From Chaetoderma sp. LZ-2023a (Eukaryota; Mollusca; Caudofoveata; Chaetodermatida; Chaetodermatidae): DNA of 64,000 bases. The stretch is taken from NCBI GenBank assembly GCA_034401795.1, contig CM067372.1, positions 13,092,940 to 13,156,939 of the forward strand, written 5' to 3'. Made by a program: the position numbers and the translations under genes. Below the pieces are notes generated by a model. That model did not search any database and was not told the origin of the DNA. It worked only from the letters and a program-made list of their open reading frames with translations. Positions 43,869 through 56,330 of this stretch are shown here, in pieces (position 1 is the first letter of the stretch; the number at the start of each line of letters is the position of its first letter).

Positions 43869-45222
43869 CCGCATGGCAGAAGAGCCACTTGACAGAGCGC
43901 TAGCCGCTCGCTCTGACATCCGCTCCATCGCCGGATCGCGCTGAGATCCAAGATCAGATGCCAACCCGAGACGATCGGACATCCATCCAAGGACCTGCAC
44001 CCATTCAGCTTTGGTGCAGAAAACGGACTCATCCATTAAAGAACTTCCGTTTTCATCCTCCCTCTCTCCCTTGGATGAGAGGGCCACCGACGATTCATGC
44101 TGAGAGCTATGAGACACCCCTCTACCAAGACAGAGCGCATCCATAGCTCGACTACCAGCGGCACCGGTGTCCAACGAATCGCCGGACCCAGATTCTCCTC
44201 AGTCCATCGGCTCCAGCACGGGAGTCGGGACCACGACCGCTTTACTTACGGCAGGTGACGGCACTCCGATAGGAGCCGCACCCAAAGCCGCCGGGATACC
44301 GGCAGGAACCGCAAAACACGGCTCCGCCGACACCTCTGGTTGCGCAAACAGCGGATGGAAAATACCCGACGGAACGTTGATATCGCCATCCGCCTGGCAA
44401 ACCCGTACAAATCCCGAGGGAGACCCCTGGGAAGTACTAGGCATTGCCGTCATCGAAATATCCGGCATGCCGGAATCTTCCATAAGAAGATCTTCCTCCT
44501 CTATCGTCGGCTCTTGAGCCAAGGACAGAGAAGGGGCAGGTGCTTGACCCTCGGCAGAACTAAGCGGACCACCTAAGGGTTGTCCTGCACTAGCTTGCAT
44601 CGACGGGACCGTGGAATGAAGACTCAAACATAGCCTTAAACTGGGCCGCCCATACTCCCAGAGCTGAATCCATGCGGTCATTCAGACGACCTTCCCGTCC
44701 CTTCAGAGACGCCTGGTCCAGCTTCGCTGCCTTGTCCCTCGCGATCCTCTCCAGACGCGCATGTCAATCCCGATCAAACTCTGCCACCATTGCCGACGAC
44801 CACTTGGCACACACATCACATGGGCTTCCCACCTTACACTTCGCGCACGCTACACAGTGATGTCCTGAGTACCTGCACTTCATGAACCTGTTGCATTTCT
44901 GGCACAACGTGTCCTGGTTGTTTGGTTTCTGCGAACACGGAGAAGAATTAAAACGCTGCACATGACAAACGATGACGAGCAATACGCACAATCGACTTGC
45001 ACATTAACTTTCTCATAAATCAATGATAATCAAGCCTTTAGGCAGGAAATATTTGAAAATTAAAACTAATGTTAAACAACCAAGAATACAACGCCGATCG
45101 CTACAAACACCGTCGACAAGGAAGCGAGAGATAAAAAAATTGGCGAAAACAGTGCCTAGACACGCCAAGCCAAGCAAGACATAATTCATAGGCGCCGCCA
45201 TCCTGGCTAAGGACGCATCCAT
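43866..45222 (-). pseudogene. Gag-like ORF1 remnant of DIRS element 3 copy 1
   Basis: Minus-strand pieces: a Cys/His finger (CQKCNRFMKC ... HHCVACAKC ... CDVC, about 44,821-44,917) preceded by a likely splice acceptor ('ctccgtgttcgcag'). A frameshift near 44,610 follows, then an acidic Pro-rich segment, a TGA near 44,199, and a helical segment with KAEWVQVLGWMSDRL resembling EEDWSDACQWLVSVRPDL of element 1. Copy 1 has an extra TGA (44,764-44,766) where copies 2 and 3 have CGA. An upstream ATG at 45,222 (MDASLARMAAPMNY) may be the first exon, with a weak donor. Confidence 0.8.
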
Positions 45223-45698
45223 CTTAAGAGGAACCGAGTCGCAAGAGAAATTAACCGAGTACCCGAATTAAAACTAAAAGGTAATGGGTACAGAAACGAC
45301 TCCAACAATGGCTATCATTTTAAAACAATGTGCCAATTTAAGGAAATTTCAAACAGTCATTATGGCACGAATGTATAAATTCTAGATTGATACAACCTGC
45401 CCCTGTGATGATTTTCCTAGGTCCTCCATGAAGCCACCGATAGTATTCCTCACAACAAATGCTAAACCGCTTAAATATTGAAAATTTGAGCACTCTACAA
45501 ATGCGACTTTACAAAAGCGCAAAATAGACAAATCTGACTGTGATTGGGAATTGACTCGGTACCTACGGCTATGGTAATTCCCGGACACAGTATGGGCAGG
45601 ACCAGGAGAGTGCGGAGTTTTAATTGTTTATTTTGAGCTAGACTAGATAATAGACATTATCATAATAGTACATCTGGTAAGTATTATTCGAAGTAGAA

Positions 45699-46923
45699 AT
45701 ATACATCACTTCACATAAATACGCTCATAAGAACAGACATATACACCACTCTTCACATAAATACGCTCATAAGAACAGACATATACACCACTCTTCACAT
45801 AAATAGCAGCTAAATACGCTCATAAGAACAGACATATACACTACTCTTCACATAAATACGCTCATAAGAACAGACACATACACCAATTCACATAAATACA
45901 CTCATAAGAACAGACATATACACCACTCTTCACATAAATACGCTCATAAGAACAGACATATACACCACTCTTCACATAAATACGCTCATAAGAACAGACA
46001 CATACACCACTTCACATAAATACACTCATAAGAACAGACATATACACCACTCTTCACATAAATTCGCTCATAAGAACAGACATATACACCACTCTTCACA
46101 TAAATACGCTCATAAGAACAGACATATACACCACTCTTCACATAAACAGCAGCTAAATACGCTCATAAGAACAGACATATACACTACTCTTCACATAAGT
46201 ACACTCATAAGAACAGACACATGCACCACTCTTCACATAAATACACTCATAAGAACAGACATATACATCACTCTTCACATAAATACGCTCATAAGAACAG
46301 ACATATACACCACTCTTCACATAAATACGCTCATAAGAACAGACACATGCACCACTCTTCACATAAATACGCTCATAAGAACAGACATATACACCACACT
46401 TCACATAAATATGCTCATAAGAACAGACATATACACCACTCTTCACATAAACAGCAGCTAAATACGCTCATAAGAACAGACATATACACTACTCTTCACA
46501 TAAGTACACTCATAAGAACAGACATATACACCACTCTTCACATAAATACGCTCATAAGAACAGACACATGCACCACTCTTTACATAAATACGCTCATAAG
46601 AACAGACATATACACCACACTTCACATAAATATGCTCATAAGAACAGACATATACACCACTCTTCACATAAACAGCAGCTAAATACGCTCATAAGAACAG
46701 ACATATACACCACACTTCACATAAATACGCTCATAAGAACAGACATATACACCACTCTTCACATAAATAGCAGCTAAATACACTCATAAGAACAGACATA
46801 TACACCACTCTTCACATAAATACGCTCATAAGAACAGACATATACACTACTCTTCACATAAATACACTCATAAGAACAGACATATACACTACTCTTCACA
46901 TAAATACACTCATAAGAACAGAC
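45699..46923. repeat. 42-bp minisatellite spacer between DIRS element 3 copies 1 and 2
   Basis: 1,225 bp of the same 42/53-bp units. The order of unit variants, including short units such as 'caccaattcacataaat', is repeated almost exactly in 51,014-52,238 and 56,331-57,310. Confidence 0.96.
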
Positions 46924-47958
46924 TCAAAAAAGCATCCGCTTTTGTTTCTACGAGAATTCTTAATACTTACCTGATGTACTATTATGATAATGTCTATTAT
47001 CTAGTCTAGCTCAAAATAAACAATTAAAACTCTGCACTCTCCTGGTCCTGCCCATACTGTGTCCGGGAATTACCATAGCCGCAGGTACCGAGTCAATTCC
47101 CAATCACAGTCAGATTCGTCTTATATTTGTCTTAACAAACAGCGAAAGCAGCTCAGCCTCACCTCAGCGGGGTGGCTGAGGTAGGGCCATAGTACATCTG
47201 GTAAGTATTAAGAATTCTCACAGAAACAAAAGCGGATGCTTTTTTTATTCTACTTCGAATAATACTTACCAGATGTACTATTATGATAAACTCCGGATTT
47301 CGACAGCCAGGAAAATGCCGGTGGGAGGAGGTGAGGCTCGAACCAGCACTCATCTACCATCCAACAGAGAAGGTTGTGAAGAGACTAGAAACCCTGGCAT
47401 ACGCTTGGGTTCTGCCATCTTACTCATAGAGTGCTAAACTTTCATGGTCTAGACCGCGCTCCCCCCCCCCCCTCTTTTGTCCGCACAAAATTCAGAGGGC
47501 TGTCAATGGGGATGCAACACCCACCAGACCCGTGTCAGCCCCAAGTCTCAGCTAGGCCAGTCCAGTAGAGTGCAAAGAAGCTACTACAACTTCTAATTTT
47601 GAAAAAAACATCAGTATATCGATTAGATTTTCAAATTGGAATGAGTCTAATGTCTGGTTGACAGGATAAGAATACTCTTGTACCAGACTATTTACCTAAG
47701 CAGTCTGGTATTTCGACTGTAAGTAAACATATCTATAGTCACTTAATTAATGTAAACACACACCATTTTGAGTGCTTGATCTTTTCTTGATCATCACAGG
47801 AGCTCAGCCCAATCCACGGTCAGTCATGTGCATAGCGATTGTTCAGTGTAAGTGGAAGACTTTGTGATGTGTGCGAAGTAGTGGTCGGATGTGGCTTAGT
47901 TTAGATTCGACAAATTGGCGACGGCTACCGGATTAAGTGCGCTGGAGATGTCGCGAAG

Positions 47959-49183
47959 CTAGAAATCAGTGAATGACGACTCGGCATGCCATTGTGCTAC
48001 AGACATCATCTCCTCTAATGAGACACCCTTATAAAGGACCGATGCTGCTGCTAGTGCTCGGACCTGATGGGCATTCGCACGATCAATCTGCTTTCCTGTA
48101 GCGATTTTGTGCGACATCTGAATAGCGTCAACTATCCAACAAGAAATAGTATCTTTCGAGGCGCGTAAATGAGGAGCTTTGAGACATAACCACAGAGATT
48201 TTGGGTCATCTCTCCACTCATCAGTACGTTTCTTATACATTTTCAGACATCTGACAGGACACCAAGCAGAAGAGTTTGGGTCATGTCTAGTTAAACTTGG
48301 CAAATTGATCGGCTGTCCTGGATATTTAAGTGACTGATTCTTTGCCAGGAAACAAAGACGTGGAAGTAGTCTTAAACCTTCACCCGTGACGACAAAACGG
48401 TCATGTTCGGCAGAAAGCGCATGTACTTCGCTTCTCCTCGCCGACGCTGCTGCAACCAAGAAAACTGATTTAATAGTTAACAGTTTAATGTCAATAGATC
48501 TAATCGGTTCAAAGGGAGCATGCCCTAAAACCTGTAGAACAAGAGATAGATTCCATGCTGGGATAGGAATTGGCTGTCTAGGTCGCAGATTGCTCATTCC
48601 TTTAATAACTTCATTCAAGGTATCATTCTCCACTCCTTCAATGGCCAGACTGGGAATGACTGAAGCTAATGCAGACCTATATGCTGCTAGGGTTGAAGGT
48701 ACAAGTTTGTCAACTTCGTATAAATGACAGATAAAATCTGCTACGTGTTGAACAGATGCAGAAAAGGGATTAATATCTCTTCCCTCACACCACTCTGCAA
48801 ATTTGTTGATTCTATAATTATATGTCTTCGTGGTTGAACCTCTTCTGGCTGAAGCAACAAACTTCGCTGCTTGCTCAGAAAAGCCACCCTCAATTGCACG
48901 CTGCTTGATAACATCCATGCAGTCAATTTGAACATTTCTGGTCTGGCGTGAAGGTACAGACCCTTGTTCTGAGAGATTAGATCTCTTCTGTCTGGAAGAG
49001 GGATTGGATTGCAGACCAGAAGGTCCAGCAGATCCGTAAACCATGATCGGCCTGGCCAATAAGGGGCGATCAGCAGTACTTGGCACATCCCCTCTCTTAT
49101 CTTTGCCAGAACTTTTGGGATGAGAATTGTTGGAGGATACGCATACGCGTACATTCCCTCCCAACTTATCGCCAGTGCGTCTA
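47959..49183 (-). pseudogene. Tyrosine recombinase of DIRS element 3 copy 2 (TAG at catalytic Tyr, 47,959-47,961)
   Basis: Protein identical to the copy 1 frame over the whole YR, including the amber codon at the nucleophile and the shortened ASARRSE motif. The overlapping frame (48,741-49,183) holds the same methyltransferase-like fragment. Confidence 0.92.
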
Positions 49184-50537
49184 CCGCATGGCAGAAGAGC
49201 CACTTGACAGAGCGCTAGCCGCTCGCTCTGACATCCGCTCCATCGCCGGATCGCGCTGAGATCCAAGATCAGATGCCAACCCGAGACGATCGGACATCCA
49301 TCCAAGGACCTGCACCCATTCAGCTTTGGTGCAGAAAACGGACTCATCCATTAAAGAACTTCCGTTTTCATCCTCCCTCTCTCCCTTGGATGAGAGGGCC
49401 ACCGACGATTCATGCTGAGAGCTATGAGACACCCCTCTACCAAGACAGAGCGCATCCATAGCTCGACTACCAGCGGCACCGGTGTCCAACGAATCGCCGG
49501 ACCCAGATTCTCCTCAGTCCATCGGCTCCAGCACGGGAGTCGGGACCACGACCGCTTTACTTACGGCAGGTGACGGCACTCCGATAGGAGCCGCACCCAA
49601 AGCCGCCGGGATACCGGCAGGAACCGCAAAACACGGCTCCGCCGACACCTCTGGTTGCGCAAACAGCGGATGGAAAATACCCGACGGAACGTTGATATCG
49701 CCATCCGCCTGGCAAACCCGTACAAATCCCGAGGGAGACCCCTGGGAAGTACTAGGCATTGCCGTCATCGAAATATCCGGCATGCCGGAATCTTCCATAA
49801 GAAGATCTTCCTCCTCTATCGTCGGCTCTTGAGCCAAGGACAGAGAAGGGGCAGGTGCTTGACCCTCGGCAGAACTAAGCGGACCACCTAAGGGTTGTCC
49901 TGCACTAGCTTGCATCGACGGGACCGTGGAATGAAGACTCAAACATAGCCTTAAACTGGGCCGCCCATACTCCCAGAGCTGAATCCATGCGGTCATTCAG
50001 ACGACCTTCCCGTCCCTTCAGAGACGCCTGGTCCAGCTTCGCTGCCTTGTCCCTCGCGATCCTCTCCAGACGCGCATGTCGATCCCGATCAAACTCTGCC
50101 ACCATTGCCGACGACCACTTGGCACACACATCACATGGGCTTCCCACCTTACACTTCGCGCACGCTACACAGTGATGTCCTGAGTACCTGCACTTCATGA
50201 ACCTGTTGCATTTCTGGCACAACGTGTCCTGGTTGTTTGGTTTCTGCGAACACGGAGAAGAATTAAAACGCTGCACATGACAAACGATGACGAGCAATAC
50301 GCACAATCGACTTGCACATTAACTTTCTCATAAATCAATGATAATCAAGCCTTTAGGCAGGAAATATTTGAAAATTAAAACTAATGTTAAACAACCAAGA
50401 ATACAACGCCGATCGCTACAAACACCGTCGACAAGGAAGCGAGAGATAAAAAAATTGGCGAAAACAGTGCCTAGACACGCCAAGCCAAGCAAGACATAAT
50501 TCATAGGCGCCGCCATCCTGGCTAAGGACGCATCCAT
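49181..50537 (-). pseudogene. Gag-like ORF1 remnant of DIRS element 3 copy 2
   Basis: The finger-bearing frame runs 133 codons to 49,905 (longer than copy 1 because CGA replaces TGA), giving a continuous finger plus a Lys/Arg/Glu-rich helix. The later frameshift and TGA (near 49,514) are as in copy 1. Possible first exon from ATG at 50,537; acceptor just upstream of KPNNQDTLC. Confidence 0.8.
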
Positions 50538-51013
50538 CTTAAGAGGAACCGAGTCGCAAGAGAAATTAACCGAGTACCCGAATTAAAACTAAAAGGTAAT
50601 GGGTACAGAAACGACTCCAACAATGGCTATCATTTTAAAACAATGTGCCAATTTAAGGAAATTTCAAACAGTCATTATGGCACGAATGTATAAATTCTAG
50701 ATTGATACAACCTGCCCCTGTGATGATTTTCCTAGGTCCTCCATGAAGCCACCGATAGTATTCCTCACAACAAATGCTAAACCGCTTAAATATTGAAAAT
50801 TTGAGCACTCTACAAATGCGACTTTACAAAAGCGCAAAATAGACAAATCTGACTGTGATTGGGAATTGACTCGGTACCTACGGCTATGGTAATTCCCGGA
50901 CACAGTATGGGCAGGACCAGGAGAGTGCGGAGTTTTAATTGTTTATTTTGAGCTAGACTAGATAATAGACATTATCATAATAGTACATCTGGTAAGTATT
51001 ATTCGAAGTAGAA

Positions 51014-52238
51014 ATATACATCACTTCACATAAATACGCTCATAAGAACAGACATATACACCACTCTTCACATAAATACGCTCATAAGAACAGACATATA
51101 CACCACTCTTCACATAAATAGCAGCTAAATACGCTCATAAGAACAGACATATACACTACTCTTCACATAAATACGCTCATAAGAACAGACACATACACCA
51201 ATTCACATAAATACACTCATAAGAACAGACATATACACCACTCTTCACATAAATACGCTCATAAGAACAGACATATACACCACTCTTCACATAAATACGC
51301 TCATAAGAACAGACACATACACCACTTCACATAAATACACTCATAAGAACAGACATATACACCACTCTTCACATAAATACGCTCATAAGAACAGACATAT
51401 ACACCACTCTTCACATAAATACGCTCATAAGAACAGACATATACACCACTCTTCACATAAACAGCAGCTAAATACGCTCATAAGAACAGACATATACACT
51501 ACTCTTCACATAAGTACACTCATAAGAACAGACACATGCACCACTCTTCACATAAATACACTCATAAGAACAGACATATACATCACTCTTCACATAAATA
51601 CGCTCATAAGAAAAGACATATACACCACTCTTCACATAAATACGCTCATAAGAACAGACACATGCACCACTCTTCACATAAATACGCTCATAAGAACAGA
51701 CATATACACCACACTTCACATAAATATGCTCATAAGAACAGACATATACACCACTCTTCACATAAACAGCAGCTAAATACGCTCATAAGAACAGACATAT
51801 ACACTACTCTTCACATAAGTACACTCATAAGAACAGACATATACACCACTCTTCACATAAATACGCTCATAAGAACAGACACATGCACCACTCTTCACAT
51901 AAATACGCTCATAAGAACAGACATATACACCACACTTCACATAAATATGCTCATAAGAACAGACATATACACCACTCTTCACATAAACAGCAGCTAAATA
52001 CGCTCATAAGAACAGACATATACACCACACTTCACATAAATACGCTCATAAGAACAGACATATACACCACTCTTCACATAAATAGCAGCTAAATACGCTC
52101 ATAAGAACAGACATATACACCACTCTTCACATAAATACGCTCATAAGAACAGACATATACACTACTCTTCACATAAATACACTCATAAGAACAGACATAT
52201 ACACTACTCTTCACATAAATACACTCATAAGAACAGAC
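51014..52238. repeat. 42-bp minisatellite spacer between DIRS element 3 copies 2 and 3
   Basis: 1,225 bp, near-identical variant order to 45,699-46,923 with isolated substitutions (for example 'ataagaaaagacat' at 51,607-51,620). Confidence 0.96.
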
Positions 52239-53275
52239 TCAAAAAAGCATCCGCTTTTGTTTCTACGAGAATTCTTAATACTTACCTGATGTACTATTAT
52301 GATAATGTCTATTATCTAGTCTAGCTCAAAATAAACAATTAAAACTCTGCACTCTCCTGGTCCTGCCCATACTGTGTCCGGGAATTACCATAGCCGCAGG
52401 TACCGAGTCAATTCCCAATCACAGTCAGATTCGTCTTATATTTGTCTTAACAAACAGCGAAAGCAGCTCAGCCTCACCTCAGCGGGGTGGCTGAGGTAGG
52501 GCCATAGTACATCTGGTAAGTATTAAGAATTCTCACAGAAACAAAAGCGGATGCTTTTTTTATTCTACTTCGAATAATACTTACCAGATGTACTATTATG
52601 ATAAACTCCGGATTTCGACAGCCAGGAAAATGCCGGTGGGAGGAGGTGAGGCTCGAACCAGCACTCATCTACCATCCAACAGAGAAGGTTGTGAAGAGAC
52701 TAGAAACCCTGGCATACGCTTGGGTTCTGCCATCTTACTCATAGAGTGCTAAACTTTCATGGTCTAGACCGCGCTCCCCCCCCCCCCCCTCTTTTGTCCG
52801 CACAAAATTCAGAGGGCTGTCAATGGGGATGCAACACCCACCAGACCCGTGTCAGCCCCAAGTCTCAGCTAGGCCAGTCCAGTAGAGTGCAAAGAAGCTA
52901 CTACAACTTCTAATTTTGAAAAAAACATCAGTATATCGATTAGATTTTCAAATTGGAATGAGTCTAATGTCTGGTTGACAGGATAAGAATACTCTTGTAC
53001 CAGACTATTTACCTAAGCAGTCTGGTATTTCGACTGTAAGTAAACATATCTATAGTCACTTAATTAATGTAAACACACACCATTTTGAGTGCTTGATCTT
53101 TTCTTGATCATCACAGGAGCTCAGCCCAATCCACGGTCAGTCATGTGCATAGCGATTGTTCAGTGTAAGTGGAAGACTTTGTGATGTGTGCGAAGTAGTG
53201 GTCGGATGTGGCTTAGTTTAGATTCGACAAATTGGCGACGGCTACCGGATTAAGTGCGCTGGAGATGTCGCGAAG

Positions 53276-54500
53276 CTAGAAATCAGTGAATGACGACTCG
53301 GCATGCCATTGTGCTACAGACATCATCTCCTCTAATGAGACACCCTTATAAAGGACCGATGCTGCTGCTAGTGCTCGGACCTGATGGGCATTCGCACGAT
53401 CAATCTGCTTTCCTGTAGCGATTTTGTGCGACATCTGAATAGCGTCAACTATCCAACAAGAAATAGTATCTTTCGAGGCGCGTAAATGAGGAGCTTTGAG
53501 ACATAACCACAGAGATTTTGGGTCATCTCTCCACTCATCAGTACGTTTCTTATACATTTTCAGACATCTGACAGGACACCAAGCAGAAGAGTTTGGGTCA
53601 TGTCTAGTTAAACTTGGCAAATTGATCGGCTGTCCTGGATATTTAAGTGACTGATTCTTTGCCAGGAAACAAAGACGTGGAAGTAGTCTTAAACCTTCAC
53701 CCGTGACGACAAAACGGTCATGTTCGGCAGAAAGCGCATGTACTTCGCTTCTCCTCGCCGACGCTGCTGCAACCAAGAAAACTGATTTAATAGTTAACAG
53801 TTTAATGTCAATAGATCTAATCGGTTCAAAGGGAGCATGCCCTAAAACCTGTAGAACAAGAGATAGATTCCATGCTGGGATAGGAATTGGCTGTCTAGGT
53901 CGCAGATTGCTCATTCCTTTAATAACTTCATTCAAGGTATCATTCTCCACTCCTTCAATGGCCAGACTGGGAATGACTGAAGCTAATGCAGACCTATATG
54001 CTGCTAGGGTTGAAGGTACAAGTTTGTCAACTTCGTATAAATGACAGATAAAATCTGCTACGTGTTGAACAGATGCAGAAAAGGGATTAATATCTCTTCC
54101 CTCACACCACTCTGCAAATTTGTTGATTCTATAATTATATGTCTTCGTGGTTGAACCTCTTCTGGCTGAAGCAACAAACTTCGCTGCTTGCTCAGAAAAG
54201 CCACCCTCAATTGCACGCTGCTTGATAACATCCATGCAGTCAATTTGAACATTTCTGGTCTGGCGTGAAGGTACAGACCCTTGTTCTGAGAGATTAGATC
54301 TCTTCTGTCTGGAAGAGGGATTGGATTGCAGACCAGAAGGTCCAGCAGATCCGTAAACCATGATCGGCCTGGCCAATAAGGGGCGATCAGCAGTACTTGG
54401 CACATCCCCTCTCTTATCTTTGCCAGAACTTTTGGGATGAGAATTGTTGGAGGATACGCATACGCGTACATTCCCTCCCAACTTATCGCCAGTGCGTCTA
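53276..54500 (-). pseudogene. Tyrosine recombinase of DIRS element 3 copy 3 (TAG at catalytic Tyr, 53,276-53,278)
   Basis: Identical in translation to copies 1 and 2, with the same amber nucleophile codon and one-residue-short arginine motif. The methyltransferase-like fragment overlaps at 54,058-54,500. Confidence 0.92.
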
Positions 54501-55854
54501 CCGCATGGCAGAAGAGCCACTTGACAGAGCGCTAGCCGCTCGCTCTGACATCCGCTCCATCGCCGGATCGCGCTGAGATCCAAGATCAGATGCCAACCCG
54601 AGACGATCGGACATCCATCCAAGGACCTGCACCCATTCAGCTTTGGTGCAGAAAACGGACTCATCCATTAAAGAACTTCCGTTTTCATCCTCCCTCTCTC
54701 CCTTGGATGAGAGGGCCACCGACGATTCATGCTGAGAGCTATGAGACACCCCTCTACCAAGACAGAGCGCATCCATAGCTCGACTACCAGCGGCACCGGT
54801 GTCCAACGAATCGCCGGACCCAGATTCTCCTCAGTCCATCGGCTCCAGCACGGGAGTCGGGACCACGACCGCTTTACTTACGGCAGGTGACGGCACTCCG
54901 ATAGGAGCCGCACCCAAAGCCGCCGGGATACCGGCAGGAACCGCAAAACACGGCTCCGCCGACACCTCTGGTTGCGCAAACAGCGGATGGAAAATACCCG
55001 ACGGAACGTTGATATCGCCATCCGCCTGGCAAACCCGTACAAATCCCGAGGGAGACCCCTGGGAAGTACTAGGCATTGCCGTCATCGAAATATCCGGCAT
55101 GCCGGAATCTTCCATAAGAAGATCTTCCTCCTCTATCGTCGGCTCTTGAGCCAAGGACAGAGAAGGGGCAGGTGCTTGACCCTCGGCAGAACTAAGCGGA
55201 CCACCTAAGGGTTGTCCTGCACTAGCTTGCATCGACGGGACCGTGGAATGAAGACTCAAACATAGCCTTAAACTGGGCCGCCCATACTCCCAGAGCTGAA
55301 TCCATGCGGTCATTCAGACGACCTTCCCGTCCCTTCAGAGACGCCTGGTCCAGCTTCGCTGCCTTGTCCCTCGCGATCCTCTCCAGACGCGCATGTCGAT
55401 CCCGATCAAACTCTGCCACCATTGCCGACGACCACTTGGCACACACATCACATGGGCTTCCCACCTTACACTTCGCGCACGCTACACAGTGATGTCCTGA
55501 GTACCTGCACTTCATGAACCTGTTGCATTTCTGGCACAACGTGTCCTGGTTGTTTGGTTTCTGCGAACACGGAGAAGAATTAAAACGCTGCACATGACAA
55601 ACGATGACGAGCAATACGCACAATCGACTTGCACATTAACTTTCTCATAAATCAATGATAATCAAGCCTTTAGGCAGGAAATATTTGAAAATTAAAACTA
55701 ATGTTAAACAACCAAGAATACAACGCCGATCGCTACAAACACCGTCGACAAGGAAGCGAGAGATAAAAAAATTGGCGAAAACAGTGCCTAGACACGCCAA
55801 GCCAAGCAAGACATAATTCATAGGCGCCGCCATCCTGGCTAAGGACGCATCCAT
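54498..55854 (-). pseudogene. Gag-like ORF1 remnant of DIRS element 3 copy 3
   Basis: As copy 2: a 133-codon finger-bearing frame ending at 55,222, a frameshift, an acidic Pro-rich frame, a TGA near 54,831, and a helical segment to 54,498. Possible first exon from ATG at 55,854. Confidence 0.8.
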
Positions 55855-56330
55855 CTTAAGAGGAACCGAGTCGCAAGAGAAATTAACCGAGTACCCGAAT
55901 TAAAACTAAAAGGTAATGGGTACAGAAACGACTCCAACAATGGCTATCATTTTAAAACAATGTGCCAATTTAAGGAAATTTCAAACAGTCATTATGGCAC
56001 GAATGTATAAATTCTAGATTGATACAACCTGCCCCTGTGATGATTTTCCTAGGTCCTCCATGAAGCCACCGATAGTATTCCTCACAACAAATGCTAAACC
56101 GCTTAAATATTGAAAATTTGAGCACTCTACAAATGCGACTTTACAAAAGCGCAAAATAGACAAATCTGACTGTGATTGGGAATTGACTCGGTACCTACGG
56201 CTATGGTAATTCCCGGACACAGTATGGGCAGGACCAGGAGAGTGCGGAGTTTTAATTGTTTATTTTGAGCTAGACTAGATAATAGACATTATCATAATAG
56301 TACATCTGGTAAGTATTATTCGAAGTAGAA

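Larger units (their letters stand above)
41608..45698 (-). mobile_element. DIRS element 3, copy 1: non-autonomous, RT-deleted (4.09 kb)
   Basis: The left end 'tcaaaaaagcatccgctttt' and right end 'ttattcgaagtagaa' are exact, as fixed by the internal complementary region. Flanks 'aagaacagac' and 'atatacatca' join to a normal minisatellite unit with no target-site duplication. On the minus strand it carries a gag-like remnant, the 3' part of the methyltransferase-like domain and a YR frame; RT and RNase H are missing. Differs from copies 2 and 3 by a few substitutions, one a nonsense change in gag. Confidence 0.93.
46924..51013 (-). mobile_element. DIRS element 3, copy 2
   Basis: Same structure as copy 1 at a 5,315-5,316 bp offset; internal complementary region at 47,191-47,289. 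Nearly identical to copy 3. It shares every disabling lesion with the other copies except the copy-1-specific TGA in gag. Confidence 0.93.
52239..56330 (-). mobile_element. DIRS element 3, copy 3
   Basis: Same structure at a 5,317-bp offset from copy 2 in the coding region (a longer C run accounts for the difference); internal complementary region at 52,506-52,604. Confidence 0.93.

Noticed and set aside
42644..44032. Element 3 as a Crypton (YR-only DNA transposon)
   Set aside because: It carries a DIRS gag finger, a methyltransferase-like fragment, inverted repeats and a termini-joining internal region, all DIRS features.
41608..56330. Three independent insertions of DIRS element 3
   Set aside because: Junctions, flanking minisatellite variants and internal lesions are the same in all three; tandem amplification is the simpler account.
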